Origin: Algoriella xinjiangensis
GTDB lineage: Bacteria > Bacteroidota > Bacteroidia > Flavobacteriales > Weeksellaceae
Assembly: GCF_900115015.1 (NCBI RefSeq)
Contig: NZ_FOUZ01000012.1
Span: 78,618-142,617 of the forward strand
DNA length: 64,000 bases
Direction: 5' to 3'
Of the stretch, positions 1-8,036 are shown in pieces (the first letter of the stretch is position 1; every line of letters starts with the position of its first letter). The translations under genes were made by a program, and so were the position numbers. The notes beneath the pieces were generated by a model. That model did not search any database, had not been told where the DNA came from, and saw only the letters and a list, made by a program, of their open reading frames with translations.

Positions 1-1091
1 TAACGTAAATCGAAAGCTTCGGCAATGTATCCAATTAATGGTGGTCCCATTAAAAATCCTAAGAAAGATATGCTCGAAACCATTGCTAAAGCAACACCTG
101 GATTTACATTTTTATTTTTTCCTGCAACACTATAAACAATCGGAACGTTACACGCAACGCCTAATCCAACCATCATAAACGCCAATGTACAAATCATAAA
201 TTGTGGTACGAAAACAGATAACATCAATCCTGAAAACATTAAAAGTCCACTAAATTGCATTACTCGTTGCTTGCCATATTTACCTACAAAATAATCGCCT
301 ACAAAACGACCTGTCGCCATCATAATCATAAAAGATGCATAACCAACAACCACTAAATTTGTAGGAGCTTTTACAATATCCTGAAAATAAACACCGCTCC
401 AATCAAACATTGCGCCTTCTGTCGCCATACTTAAAAAACCGATTACACCTAATTGAATTAATGTAGGATCTGGTTTAGAAAAAATTGATTTCTTTTCTTT
501 CGATTGAACTGTGGTTGATGCAACCAAAAATTTATTATTCACAAACCAATTAATCACAATTAACACATAAATAATCACAAAATGATAGAATGTATTTATA
601 TGTAAATTCATCATCAATAAACCTATCAAAGCACCCGTAAAACCGGCAATACTCCATGCGCCGTGAAATGATGACATAATTGATTTTCCATAAACTTTTT
701 CTACTTCTACTCCTTGTGTATTTACCGAAATATTACACATATTTCCAATTACTCCAAAAAAGAATAAAACGGTTGCTAATTGATAAAAATCTTGCGCTAA
801 ACCAATACAGCACAAAACAAGCGGATATATTAAAACAACTATTTTCAGCACATTTTTACTTCCGTATTTTGCTACTAATTTTCCTGATAAAGCCATCGTG
901 CATAATTGCCCTATTGGCATTAACAGTAATAATGTACCTAATTGTCCTTCGGAAATACCTAAATTTTGTTTGATTGTTGGAATTCTACTTGCCCAAGAAG
1001 AAAAAGCTAATCCTTGAGAAAAATAAAATAATGAAACAGCTAAGCGTATTCTATTTTTTTGTTTTGATGTATATTCTGACGTCGAAATCAT
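1..1091 (-). CDS. MFS transporter, partial (runs off left edge)
   Basis: About 363 residues of a membrane transporter are visible; the C-terminal end lies beyond the window. Translation from the ATG at 1091 gives a short polar N-terminus, then many hydrophobic helices with polar loops, including the early stretch RIPTIKQNLGISEGQLG, which resembles the first loop of sugar/YbjJ-like major facilitator proteins, and a second-half repeat with GRFVGDYFVGKYG. The family moves small solutes across the inner membrane by proton coupling; the substrate cannot be read from sequence. The start is supported by a Bacteroidota -7 box (TAATTTTG) at 1112-1119 just upstream on the minus strand. It stands alone, divergent from the tRNA-Ser at 1272. 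Confidence 0.8.
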   Translation of the reverse strand, partial: MISTSEYTSKQKNRIRLAVSLFYFSQGLAFSSWASRIPTIKQNLGISEGQLGTLLLLMPIGQLCTMALSGKLVAKYGSKNVLKIVVLIYPLVLCCIGLAQDFYQLATVLFFFGVIGNMCNISVNTQGVEVEKVYGKSIMSSFHGAWSIAGFTGALIGLLMMNLHINTFYHFVIIYVLIVINWFVNNKFLVASTTVQSKEKKSIFSKPDPTLIQLGVIGFLSMATEGAMFDWSGVYFQDIVKAPTNLVVVGYASFMIMMATGRFVGDYFVGKYGKQRVMQFSGLLMFSGLMLSVFVPQFMICTLAFMMVGLGVACNVPIVYSVAGKNKNVNPGVALAMVSSISFLGFLMGPPLIGYIAEAFDLR

Positions 1092-1214
1092 GGCTTGTAT
1101 TTATTATTTTGCAAAATTAATTGGTTATTTATTCTAAAAGGTAAATTTATTTGAAAAATATTTTACTGATTATCATCTTTTTAAAAGATAATTTCAAAAT
1201 ATTCTATTTTAGAG

Positions 1215-1245
1215 TTTGGAAAAACAAAAAACCGCTCTATATTTG
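1215..1245 (+). promoter_or_regulatory. tRNA-Ser promoter, copy 1
   Basis: TTTG at 1215-1218, a 19-bp spacer, and TATATTTG at 1238-1245 match the Bacteroidota primary sigma-factor promoter. The tRNA begins 27 bases after the -7 box, leaving a short leader with an AACGC/GCGTT hairpin. The same promoter with identical spacing precedes the second tRNA-Ser copy. Confidence 0.85.
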
Positions 1246-1271
1246 CACTCGCAATAACGCACTGCGTTGTT

Positions 1272-1356
1272 GGAGAGTTGGCAGAGTGGTCGAATGCGGC
1301 AGTCTTGAAAACTGTTGAGGGTCACACCTCCGGGGGTTCGAATCCCTCACTCTCCG
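1272..1356 (+). tRNA. tRNA-Ser (anticodon UGA), copy 1
   Basis: The acceptor stem GGAGAGT pairs with ACTCTCC, followed by discriminator G; CCA is not encoded. The anticodon loop CTTGAAA shows anticodon TGA, reading UCA codons. A long variable arm and a GGTTCGAATCC T-arm are present, as expected for a class II serine tRNA of about 85 nt. The 85 bases are identical to the copy at 12254. Confidence 0.97.
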
Positions 1357-1362
1357 CTAAAT

Positions 1363-1396
1363 AAAAATCCTCGAACATTGTTCGAGGATTTTTTTA
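1363..1396. terminator. intrinsic terminator after tRNA-Ser copy 1
   Basis: A perfect 14-bp stem (AAAAATCCTCGAAC with its complement) closes a 3-base ATT loop and is followed by a T run. It ends the tRNA transcript and, read on the other strand, can also end the secreted-protein pair at 1427-3366. Confidence 0.85.
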
Positions 1397-1426
1397 TTGT
1401 ATATATTTATATTAAAATAAATTATT

Positions 1427-1939
1427 TCATTTCCAGAAATTCCAAACTTTACCATCAAAAATAGCAATAGTTTTAGATTTTGTATCGTAAGCAATCATAC
1501 CTGGATATGGTGAATTAACATTTGTTACTGGATCATTAATACGAGGTAAAACCAATGCTTTATCATCAGATTCTAAAACAAGTACGCCTTCGGCATTAGA
1601 CGAATCTGCACCTACAATTACACCATCTCCATTATCGGTAGAATTATTTGTTATTAACGAAGATAATTCTCCTTCTTCAGAAAGATTAACCCAATTATTG
1701 TTTTCAAACATTTTGACTTTTTTATCTGATTGATCAAGGATAAAAGTTCCGTTAGTTGGCGATGTTTGTGCATTGATATTTGCAGGAAGAATAATACCTC
1801 GCGTGTCATTATCTTGAAACTGCATAAGTGTAGATTGATTAGATAAAACAGCAGACTCATCTGTTGCGATTATAAACTGAGCTTTCGCCTCATTCATTAC
1901 AAGTGTAATGAATAAGAAAATGTATATATATTTTTTCAT
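1427..1939 (-). CDS. secreted protein with two copies of a short C-terminal repeat module
   Basis: A 170-residue protein with a clear signal peptide (MKKYIYIF...NEAKA, cleavage before QF). The mature part holds two similar units of about 55-60 residues: RGIILP...GTFILDQSDKKVKMFENNNW at about 47-84 and KALVLPRI...GMIAYDTKSKTIAIFDGKVW at about 127-168. The upstream gene product (1951-3366) ends in a third copy. Such tails are common in secreted flavobacterial proteins and recall short beta-hairpin modules; no enzyme motif is visible and no T9SS sorting domain is seen. It lies 11 bp after the larger secreted protein and is almost certainly in the same operon, ended by the terminator at 1363-1396. 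The exact role is unknown; surface or adhesin-associated is a guess. Confidence 0.7.
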   Translation of the reverse strand: MKKYIYIFLFITLVMNEAKAQFIIATDESAVLSNQSTLMQFQDNDTRGIILPANINAQTSPTNGTFILDQSDKKVKMFENNNWVNLSEEGELSSLITNNSTDNGDGVIVGADSSNAEGVLVLESDDKALVLPRINDPVTNVNSPYPGMIAYDTKSKTIAIFDGKVWNFWK

Positions 1940-1950
1940 TGATTTTTTGT

Positions 1951-3366
1951 TTAAATGTTACAGGCTTTTTTGATACAATTCCACGTTGTACCGTTGTATA
2001 GTTTGACGCAATTATCTACGGTATCGTAAATAATCATTCCTTCTAAAGGAAATTTGACATTTGCTGTTGTAGTACGACTAATTACCATTCCTTTAGAACT
2101 AGAATCTAAAGAAATAAATCCATTAGGAATATTATTTGGCCAAGCTTCATTTTTTTTGCTGTAAGTTGAAATTCCAACATTTGTAAAACCATTTGGCGTA
2201 CCAAGTGTTGGATTTTGCGTACATATTGAAGAATTATTTTGAAAAGTAATTATCGCTGAAGAACACACACCAATTAAATTACAAATTTGATATCTTAAAG
2301 GTTCTGTAGGTATAACAAAACTTGGCGCAACCGTAATTTCACCCGTTTCTGTATTTAGAGTAATTCCTTCGGCCCATTCGCCAATTGTACTTATTGTTGC
2401 ATTTTTATTTACTCCATTCAGATTAACTGTTTTACCATCACTTCCGTACGTATCGTTTGTAAGTAAACTAAAAATTGATGTTCCTGTAGATAAATCAAAG
2501 TTATCATCGTTTGCTTTTATAATATTGTCTATGGTTTCTGTAGATCCGCAATCAATTACATTACCACCATCTACTACTTCTTCTAAAATAATATCATCTA
2601 CATAAAAATCATTACCACCATCAGCTTTTACATTATTACGTAATGCAATCGCAATATTAGTACAAGACTCACTCGCTGGCATTTTAAAAATCCATGATTT
2701 CTGCTCCCAATTATTAGCCTTTACTAGACGCATAACATTATTAGACCATCCTTCAAAATTCGTTATATTTAAATCTTTATTTGAAGAACCTAAAACCGTT
2801 TCCGTTAAAATATCTTGTGCTTCAAAATTAACTCCTACATTATTGTTTCCATTTCCATAAAACCAAGCCGAAATTTTGTACGATTTATTCGGTTTTAATT
2901 CAACTACACGACGATAATACTGATTAAGAACAAGTCCTCCATTTACGGCAAGCACAGCTCCATCAAGAGATTCATCTGTATGATTTGTTATTTTTTCCCA
3001 CCATGATCCTTGCCAAAAATTTGATCCATCGGGTGCATTTTTCGTAAAATTGTAAATAGAACTTGGAGCAATTACAGCATAATTACCATTATCAATATTC
3101 CATATATCTTGATTTGCTTTTTCTCTTGTTATAGTGCTAGGATTTGGACTAACATCAAAATAAGTATTTGCTAAATTATAGAAACTTGAACCATGAGGAA
3201 AAGTTCCCAATCCATTATCTTTACCAGATTGTGGTACATATTGCGAAGCTAAACGCTCTGTTGTTTTACCAAAATCTTCTCGATAAATAATTTTATTTGT
3301 TTGACTATAAAGCAAACTTAATCCCATAAAATAGCTTATGAAAAAGCATATTTTTTTCATCATCAT
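1951..3366 (-). CDS. large secreted protein, jelly-roll plus cadherin-like segment
   Basis: A 471-residue exported protein: signal peptide at about 1-21 (SYFMGLSLLYSQ), then a region opening with YREDFGKTTERL that resembles the carbohydrate-binding-like or jelly-roll beta sandwiches of Bacteroidota surface proteins (about 25-260). A Gly/Asn-rich segment at about 280-375 has the look of an Ig/cadherin-like unit (ANDDNFDLSTGTSIFSLLTND), and a final module GMIIYDTVDNCVKLYNGTTW is shared with the downstream protein. No T9SS type A sorting tail is visible. A -7 box (TAATTTTG) lies at 3463-3470 on the minus strand, about 95 bases upstream. First gene of a two-gene unit. Surface or extracellular matrix role inferred; no catalytic motif recognised. 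Confidence 0.7.
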   Translation of the reverse strand: MMMKKICFFISYFMGLSLLYSQTNKIIYREDFGKTTERLASQYVPQSGKDNGLGTFPHGSSFYNLANTYFDVSPNPSTITREKANQDIWNIDNGNYAVIAPSSIYNFTKNAPDGSNFWQGSWWEKITNHTDESLDGAVLAVNGGLVLNQYYRRVVELKPNKSYKISAWFYGNGNNNVGVNFEAQDILTETVLGSSNKDLNITNFEGWSNNVMRLVKANNWEQKSWIFKMPASESCTNIAIALRNNVKADGGNDFYVDDIILEEVVDGGNVIDCGSTETIDNIIKANDDNFDLSTGTSIFSLLTNDTYGSDGKTVNLNGVNKNATISTIGEWAEGITLNTETGEITVAPSFVIPTEPLRYQICNLIGVCSSAIITFQNNSSICTQNPTLGTPNGFTNVGISTYSKKNEAWPNNIPNGFISLDSSSKGMVISRTTTANVKFPLEGMIIYDTVDNCVKLYNGTTWNCIKKACNI

Positions 3367-3599
3367 TTTTCTAATTTTAAATCATATTTTTATGCAATAC
3401 AAAAAGTGAAGTAATGTGTGTATTTACAAGTAAAATATATCGACTATTATTCTAAACCGACGCAAAATTAAAATTGTTTCTTGTAACATTCCTTTATCAG
3501 AAATGTTAAAATTATTAAAAATCAACTAATTACAATTAAGTTAAAAATAATTAACTAATTATAAAACTATTAAATCATTCAATAAAAACTGATTACAAA

Positions 3600-4862
3600 A
3601 TGCAACTTACAAATAGTGATAATGGTCATACTTTACATCATTCACAGATAGAATCGTATGATGAAAAATGGATTGTTTATGACACAAGAAATGATGATAC
3701 TAAAATTGGAGAAACAAATTCCATCGAAATTTTAAACACCGAAACTTTAGAAATTAAAACTATTTATACGACCAAAAATCAAACAAAATATGGTCTTGGA
3801 GTTGGTGCGGCATCTTTTTCTTATTTAGAAAATAAAGTTATTTTTATTCATGGAATTCAAAATTCTAACGAAAAAAATCCATATTCTGCAACTAGAAGAA
3901 CTGGTGTTGCTGTAGAAATTAATCAACCTCAACAACCCATTTTCATGGATGCACGTAATATTTATCCACCATTTACAAACGGCGCTTTACGCGGCGGAAC
4001 GCATTCGCATTCTTGGAAAGAAGATAAAAATTGGATTAGTTTTACCTATAACGATTATGTTTTGGAGCAAGAAGCAGTGCGTAATCCAACTGTAAAAGAT
4101 CAGCGCGTAGTTGGAATGATGTTTCCGAAAAAAGTAAAAGTTCCATTGGATGAAAATTTAGAGAATAATAATGGAGAAATGTTTGCTATTATTATTTCAG
4201 AAGTTGTTACAAATGCTAAAAATGGAAGTGATGAAATAGAAAAAGCATTTGATGAATGTTGGATAAAAGGCAAGAATCAACTTGCTTTTCAAGGGCACGT
4301 ACGTGATGAAAATGGAGAATTAAAAACTGAACTATTTATTGCACAATTACCAGAAGAAATTATAATTTCTGAAAATGATGATTTAAAAGGTTCGCAAACA
4401 AAAATGCCTCAAGTTCCAAAATGTATTACACAGAAAAGAATCACATTTACAGAAAAAGGTATCAGTAATTTTCGTCATTGGTTGCGTTCTTCGCCAAATG
4501 GAGAAATTATCTACTTTTTGATGGAAGACAATCTAAACGTTACTCAAGTTTTTGGTGTTAATACGAATGATTTAAATATAAATCAATATACTTTTTTAGA
4601 AAAATCAATACATTCTCCGTTCAATATTTCGAAAGACGGAAAATACGCTGTGTTCTTTAGTGATGAAAAAATTATGATGACACATCTTTCCGAAAAAAAT
4701 TCTAAACTAATATATGATTCTAAATTATTCAATAATATATTGACGGGAATTCCTCATTTTTCTAATAACGGAAAAAAAATCTATTTTAATCAATTTGTAC
4801 CGAATAAATTAAACAAAGAATTTATTCAAATATTTAGTTTAGACGTTTTATCACCATCATAA
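3600..4862 (+). CDS. DUF3748 (YidR-like) TolB-type beta-propeller protein
   Basis: A 420-residue protein collinear with E. coli YidR (DUF3748): shared blocks include the FIHG, GALRGG(T/S)H and SFTYND motifs near residues 90-155, the GSDEI block near 210, RHWLRSSPNGE near 295 and a WD/TolB-like C-terminal half with IYFLMED, FNISKDGKYAVFF and PHFSNNGKKIYF. The family is a probable six- or seven-bladed propeller of unknown biochemical function. Unlike many relatives no signal peptide is present with this ATG start, so a cytoplasmic form is suggested, although the upstream AT-rich region has no obvious alternative start. It is monocistronic; it converges on the GNAT-nitrilase gene, with a promoter-like element and terminators in between. 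Confidence 0.8.
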   Translation: MQLTNSDNGHTLHHSQIESYDEKWIVYDTRNDDTKIGETNSIEILNTETLEIKTIYTTKNQTKYGLGVGAASFSYLENKVIFIHGIQNSNEKNPYSATRRTGVAVEINQPQQPIFMDARNIYPPFTNGALRGGTHSHSWKEDKNWISFTYNDYVLEQEAVRNPTVKDQRVVGMMFPKKVKVPLDENLENNNGEMFAIIISEVVTNAKNGSDEIEKAFDECWIKGKNQLAFQGHVRDENGELKTELFIAQLPEEIIISENDDLKGSQTKMPQVPKCITQKRITFTEKGISNFRHWLRSSPNGEIIYFLMEDNLNVTQVFGVNTNDLNINQYTFLEKSIHSPFNISKDGKYAVFFSDEKIMMTHLSEKNSKLIYDSKLFNNILTGIPHFSNNGKKIYFNQFVPNKLNKEFIQIFSLDVLSPS

Positions 4863-4896
4863 TTGTGTTAAAATTGTGATTTTTCTCATTTTTTAT

Positions 4897-5050
4897 TTTG
4901 TTAATACAAAATAATATTCTAATTTTAGTACAGATACTTAACCGAACCTAAGGTCTATACTCAGAAAAAGTTTAGATTGCTTGTTCTTATTTTTGTCCAA
5001 CCAACGAAATAAGAACTAAAATAAAACCTCCCTAAGTTGGAGGTTTTTTT
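4897..5050 (+). ncRNA. candidate small RNA between convergent genes
   Basis: TTTG at 4897-4900, a 19-bp spacer and TAATTTTA at 4920-4927 resemble the local promoter consensus with one mismatch in the last base. An RNA starting near 4932 would end at the strong terminator at 5023-5050, giving about 118 nt. It would hold a 10-bp stem GTTCTTATTT/AAATAAGAAC (4983-4992 with 5007-5016) whose loop contains repeated CCAAC, complementary to the GTTGG in the terminator loop. No ORF fits. It may instead just be the 3' end of the upstream mRNA. Confidence 0.35.
5023..5050. terminator. bidirectional intrinsic terminator
   Basis: AAAACCTCC (5023-5031) pairs with GGAGGTTTT (5039-5047) around a 7-base loop, with a T run on the plus strand and an A run on the other side. 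It serves plus-strand transcripts and overlaps the stop of the convergent gene at 5050. Confidence 0.8.
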
Positions 5051-6558
5051 TATTTCATTAATCTAACTTCGTATAAATCTTTGCGCCTATCTTTCATTGT
5101 TTTTACGGTTCCATATTCATGCAATTCTTTCAATAAATACAAATCTACATCAGCTATCAAAACCATTTCTGCATTTGGAGTTGCCTCTGCTTTTACACCA
5201 TTATTTGGAAAAGAAAAATCCGAAGGCGTAAAAACTGCCGATTGCGAATATTGAATATCCATGTTATTAACACGAGGTAAATTACCCACAGAACCTGCTA
5301 TTGCAACGTAACATTCGTTTTCTATTGCCCGTGCTTGCGCACAACAACGCACACGCGTATAGCCATTTTGTGTATCTGTCATAAAAGGAACAAATAAAAT
5401 TTCCATGCCTTGATCTGCTAAAATTCTACTCAATTCTGGGAACTCAACATCATAACAAATCAATAAACCAACTTTACCACAATCTGTATCAAAAACTTTG
5501 ATTTCTTCACCACCATTTAAAGCATAATATTTAAACTCATTTGGCGTGATATGAATTTTACTATATGAATCTAATTTTCCTGAACGATGACATAAAAAAG
5601 AAGTATTATACAATTTTCCATCTTTTAAATGTGGCATCGAACCACTGATAATATTGATATTATATGTAATTGCGAAATCCTGAATTTTTTTCACAATATC
5701 GTCCGTCATTGTTGCTAATTGATGCATTGCCTCAATCTCTTTTAAATGATTATAAGGACTCATCAACGGAGAATTGAAAAATTCTGGAAACATAATAAAA
5801 TCTGCACCATAATCACTTACCGAATTCACAAAAAATTCGATTTGATCGTAAAAATCTTGTAAACCAGCAAACAAACGCATTTGCCATTGCACCAATCCTA
5901 GGCGAATTGTACGTTTTGTGGGCGAATTAGACTTTAAATCCGGTTCATAATAAATATTATTCCATTCTAATAAAGTTGCATATTCTAATGATTCTTTATC
6001 GTCTTTCAAATAATTTTTAAGGATTTTTTTGACATTAAAATCATTCGAAAGTTGAAAAGCCAAAGTCGAATCATAAATTTCTTTACTTTTTACCTTTTCT
6101 ATGTATTGACGTGGCGTCAATTCTTTTGAATATTTATAATAATTTGGAATTCGTCCGCCTGCAACAATAGATTTTATATTCATCTCTTCACACAACTCTT
6201 TTCTCACATCATACAAACGTCTACCTAAGCGCAATTGACGATAATTTGGATGCACAAAAACCTCGATACCATACATCACATCACCATCGGGATCGTGTTT
6301 TAAAAACTTTCCGTTCGACGTAATTGTATCGTAATTTGACTCAATATTTGTTTTTTTTGTGTTGATAATAATACTCAAAGCAGAAGCGACAACCTTGCCA
6401 TCAACCTCAACACATAACTGTCCTTGCGGAAAAATAGCCAACAATTCTTTGATTTCGTCGACCGTCCAAGTTCCTAATTGATTGTGATAAGCTTCTTTTG
6501 TAGATTCTGTTAAATCACTGTAGTCTTCAAGCGTCAAATTTCTGACCTGAATATTCAT
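5050..6558 (-). CDS. bifunctional GNAT acetyltransferase / nitrilase-family amidohydrolase
   Basis: A 502-residue fusion. Residues about 1-150 form a GNAT domain (acetyl-CoA-binding segment near HPNYRQLRLGRRLYD, 103-117). Residues about 217-500 form a carbon-nitrogen hydrolase with the full nitrilase triad visible: Glu259 in MFPEFF, Lys334 in YSKIHITP and Cys368 in LLICYDVEFPE. Such fusions are widespread in Bacteroidota; the hydrolase part is expected to act on a C-N bond of an amide or carbamoyl compound and the GNAT part to acetylate a small amine, but the substrates are not established. Cytoplasmic. Monocistronic, divergent from the kinase-like gene at 6669 with about 110 bp between, and followed by the terminator at 5023-5050. 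Confidence 0.9.
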   Translation of the reverse strand: MNIQVRNLTLEDYSDLTESTKEAYHNQLGTWTVDEIKELLAIFPQGQLCVEVDGKVVASALSIIINTKKTNIESNYDTITSNGKFLKHDPDGDVMYGIEVFVHPNYRQLRLGRRLYDVRKELCEEMNIKSIVAGGRIPNYYKYSKELTPRQYIEKVKSKEIYDSTLAFQLSNDFNVKKILKNYLKDDKESLEYATLLEWNNIYYEPDLKSNSPTKRTIRLGLVQWQMRLFAGLQDFYDQIEFFVNSVSDYGADFIMFPEFFNSPLMSPYNHLKEIEAMHQLATMTDDIVKKIQDFAITYNINIISGSMPHLKDGKLYNTSFLCHRSGKLDSYSKIHITPNEFKYYALNGGEEIKVFDTDCGKVGLLICYDVEFPELSRILADQGMEILFVPFMTDTQNGYTRVRCCAQARAIENECYVAIAGSVGNLPRVNNMDIQYSQSAVFTPSDFSFPNNGVKAEATPNAEMVLIADVDLYLLKELHEYGTVKTMKDRRKDLYEVRLMK

Positions 6559-6668
6559 TTTTATAAGTTTAGATGTTCTCTCTAAGGTAGCAAATATTAA
6601 TCGAATAAGTATTATATTATGATTTAATTAGAAGTATATTCGTAAAAACATTTATCAATTCTAGTCAA

Positions 6669-7706
6669 ATGAAAGATGTAAAAATTGAGTTTAGAAAACC
6701 TATTTATCCGATTAATGATGAGCTTAATCAATATTTAGAAAAATACCAACGAACAACCACAGCAAGTATTGAATATGATGATTTGCTGCGCTTTTCTGAT
6801 TGTATTGCTTTAGAAGACAAAGAAGGAAACGACACGCATTGGCTGGGTGTTTATTACTCTGATTCGGAACATCGAGAAATAGAAAATAGCTTGAATAGGA
6901 TTTATACGTATCTACATTCTGATGGAGACGAAGAATCTTTGCCTTATTTAACTGTTGATTCTATCGATTATTGCACTTTCGGAAATTCGAAACCATTTCG
7001 CATCCGTGTGCGTAATATTTTGAATGATAATTACACCAACTTTTATATCAAAAAAGCAGATGCTTCGCGTATTTATGGACTAGAATTGGAAGAAATTTTA
7101 TCTCCGCATCGGATTAATTTTTTAGTTTATAAAAACACGTTAATTGAAGAACATATTTTAGGAATTCCAGGCGATGTTTTCATTAAAAATTACATGGAAA
7201 AATGTAACGATTTAGAAAAAAATCAAATTGCAAAAGAATTTGTAAAATTTAATGAGCGTTGTTTTATTGGACTTTTAGGCGATATGCGTTCATATAATTA
7301 TGTTGTTATTCCGATTCACGATTTTGATCAAGTTATTTACCGAATTCGACCTATTGATTTTGATCAACAATGTTATGAAGGAAATTTAAAAATTTATCGT
7401 CCACAATACTTTAAAGAAAATAAAATAATGGTGGATATGGTTAGTGGTCGATTAAAACCAAACTCGGTTGAGCAATACCGAAAAGAAGAAAAATCATTGA
7501 TCTCGAAACGAATCGCAAATAACACGAAGCGTTACAAAGATTTGATTAAAATAATGAAAAAAGATACAATTTCGAAACCTGAAAATGTAGTGCAATTACG
7601 AACTTCATTTTCTAAATTTTATAAAAATAAGGAGTACGAAAATTTTAATAAAATGGGCGAAATTCTACAAAAAGCAATTGTAGATGGTTTAGAACATGTA
7701 AAATAG
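6669..7706 (+). CDS. conserved protein with kinase-like motifs, function unknown
   Basis: A 345-residue soluble protein I cannot assign by family name. It shows an arrangement reminiscent of an atypical protein or small-molecule kinase fold: NFYIKKADASRIYG at about 124-137 (possible beta-3 lysine and helix C), a hinge-like EHILGIPGDVFI at 161-172, GDMRSYNYVVIP at 204-215 (in the place of the HRD...N catalytic loop) and PIDFDQQ at 228-234 (in the place of DFG). The N-terminal about 100 residues and the Lys-rich C-terminal about 90 residues are not recognisable. No signal peptide or membrane segment. The gene is monocistronic, divergent from the GNAT-nitrilase, and has its own perfect terminator. 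Kinase activity is an inference from motif order only. Confidence 0.6.
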   Translation: MKDVKIEFRKPIYPINDELNQYLEKYQRTTTASIEYDDLLRFSDCIALEDKEGNDTHWLGVYYSDSEHREIENSLNRIYTYLHSDGDEESLPYLTVDSIDYCTFGNSKPFRIRVRNILNDNYTNFYIKKADASRIYGLELEEILSPHRINFLVYKNTLIEEHILGIPGDVFIKNYMEKCNDLEKNQIAKEFVKFNERCFIGLLGDMRSYNYVVIPIHDFDQVIYRIRPIDFDQQCYEGNLKIYRPQYFKENKIMVDMVSGRLKPNSVEQYRKEEKSLISKRIANNTKRYKDLIKIMKKDTISKPENVVQLRTSFSKFYKNKEYENFNKMGEILQKAIVDGLEHVK

Positions 7707-7737
7707 AAAAAGGCTTCCGAAATCGGAAGCCTTTTTT
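7707..7737. terminator. bidirectional intrinsic terminator
   Basis: A perfect 14-bp stem (AAAAAGGCTTCCGA and its complement) around a tiny AA loop, followed by T6. It lies between convergent genes 6669-7706 (+) and 7758-8012 (-). Confidence 0.9.
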
Positions 7738-7757
7738 ATGATTAGAAGTTATTATAA

Positions 7758-8012
7758 TTAGTTTTTAAGTAATTGTTTTCTGAAACGTAAAGCAACTAAT
7801 CCTGCTCCAATTACCAATAAAGGTAAATAATCGTCTATTGGGGCTGGAGCTGGATCCTCATCTCCTGTTCCTCCACCTCCTGTTCCTGGTCCAGCAGAAC
7901 TTGTATTTTGATTACTTGTTTCGAAAAACGTAATTTCATTTTCTTGGGCAGATGCATTTAATGTGCACAATAAAGCCCCTACAACTAATAAAATTTGTTT
8001 TATATTTTTCAT
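7758..8012 (-). CDS. small exported protein with PID-CTERM-like sorting tail
   Basis: An 84-residue protein: signal peptide at about 1-22 (VVGALLCTLNASA), a Gly/Pro-rich linker (AGPGTGGGGTGDEDPAPAP) and a C-terminal tail PIDDYLPLLVIGAGL followed by a hydrophobic helix and basic residues (RFRKQ). This tripartite PID motif, transmembrane helix and basic end matches the PID-CTERM type of putative exosortase-like sorting signal found in flavobacteria. It lies 24 bp downstream of the T9SS cargo protein 8037-10295, so the two are co-transcribed; this pairing of a large T9SS protein with a tiny CTERM protein is a recurring arrangement in the class (from memory). Function unknown. Confidence 0.75.
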   Translation of the reverse strand: MKNIKQILLVVGALLCTLNASAQENEITFFETSNQNTSSAGPGTGGGGTGDEDPAPAPIDDYLPLLVIGAGLVALRFRKQLLKN

Positions 8013-8036
8013 ATTGTATTATTTTAAGATAGTTAG

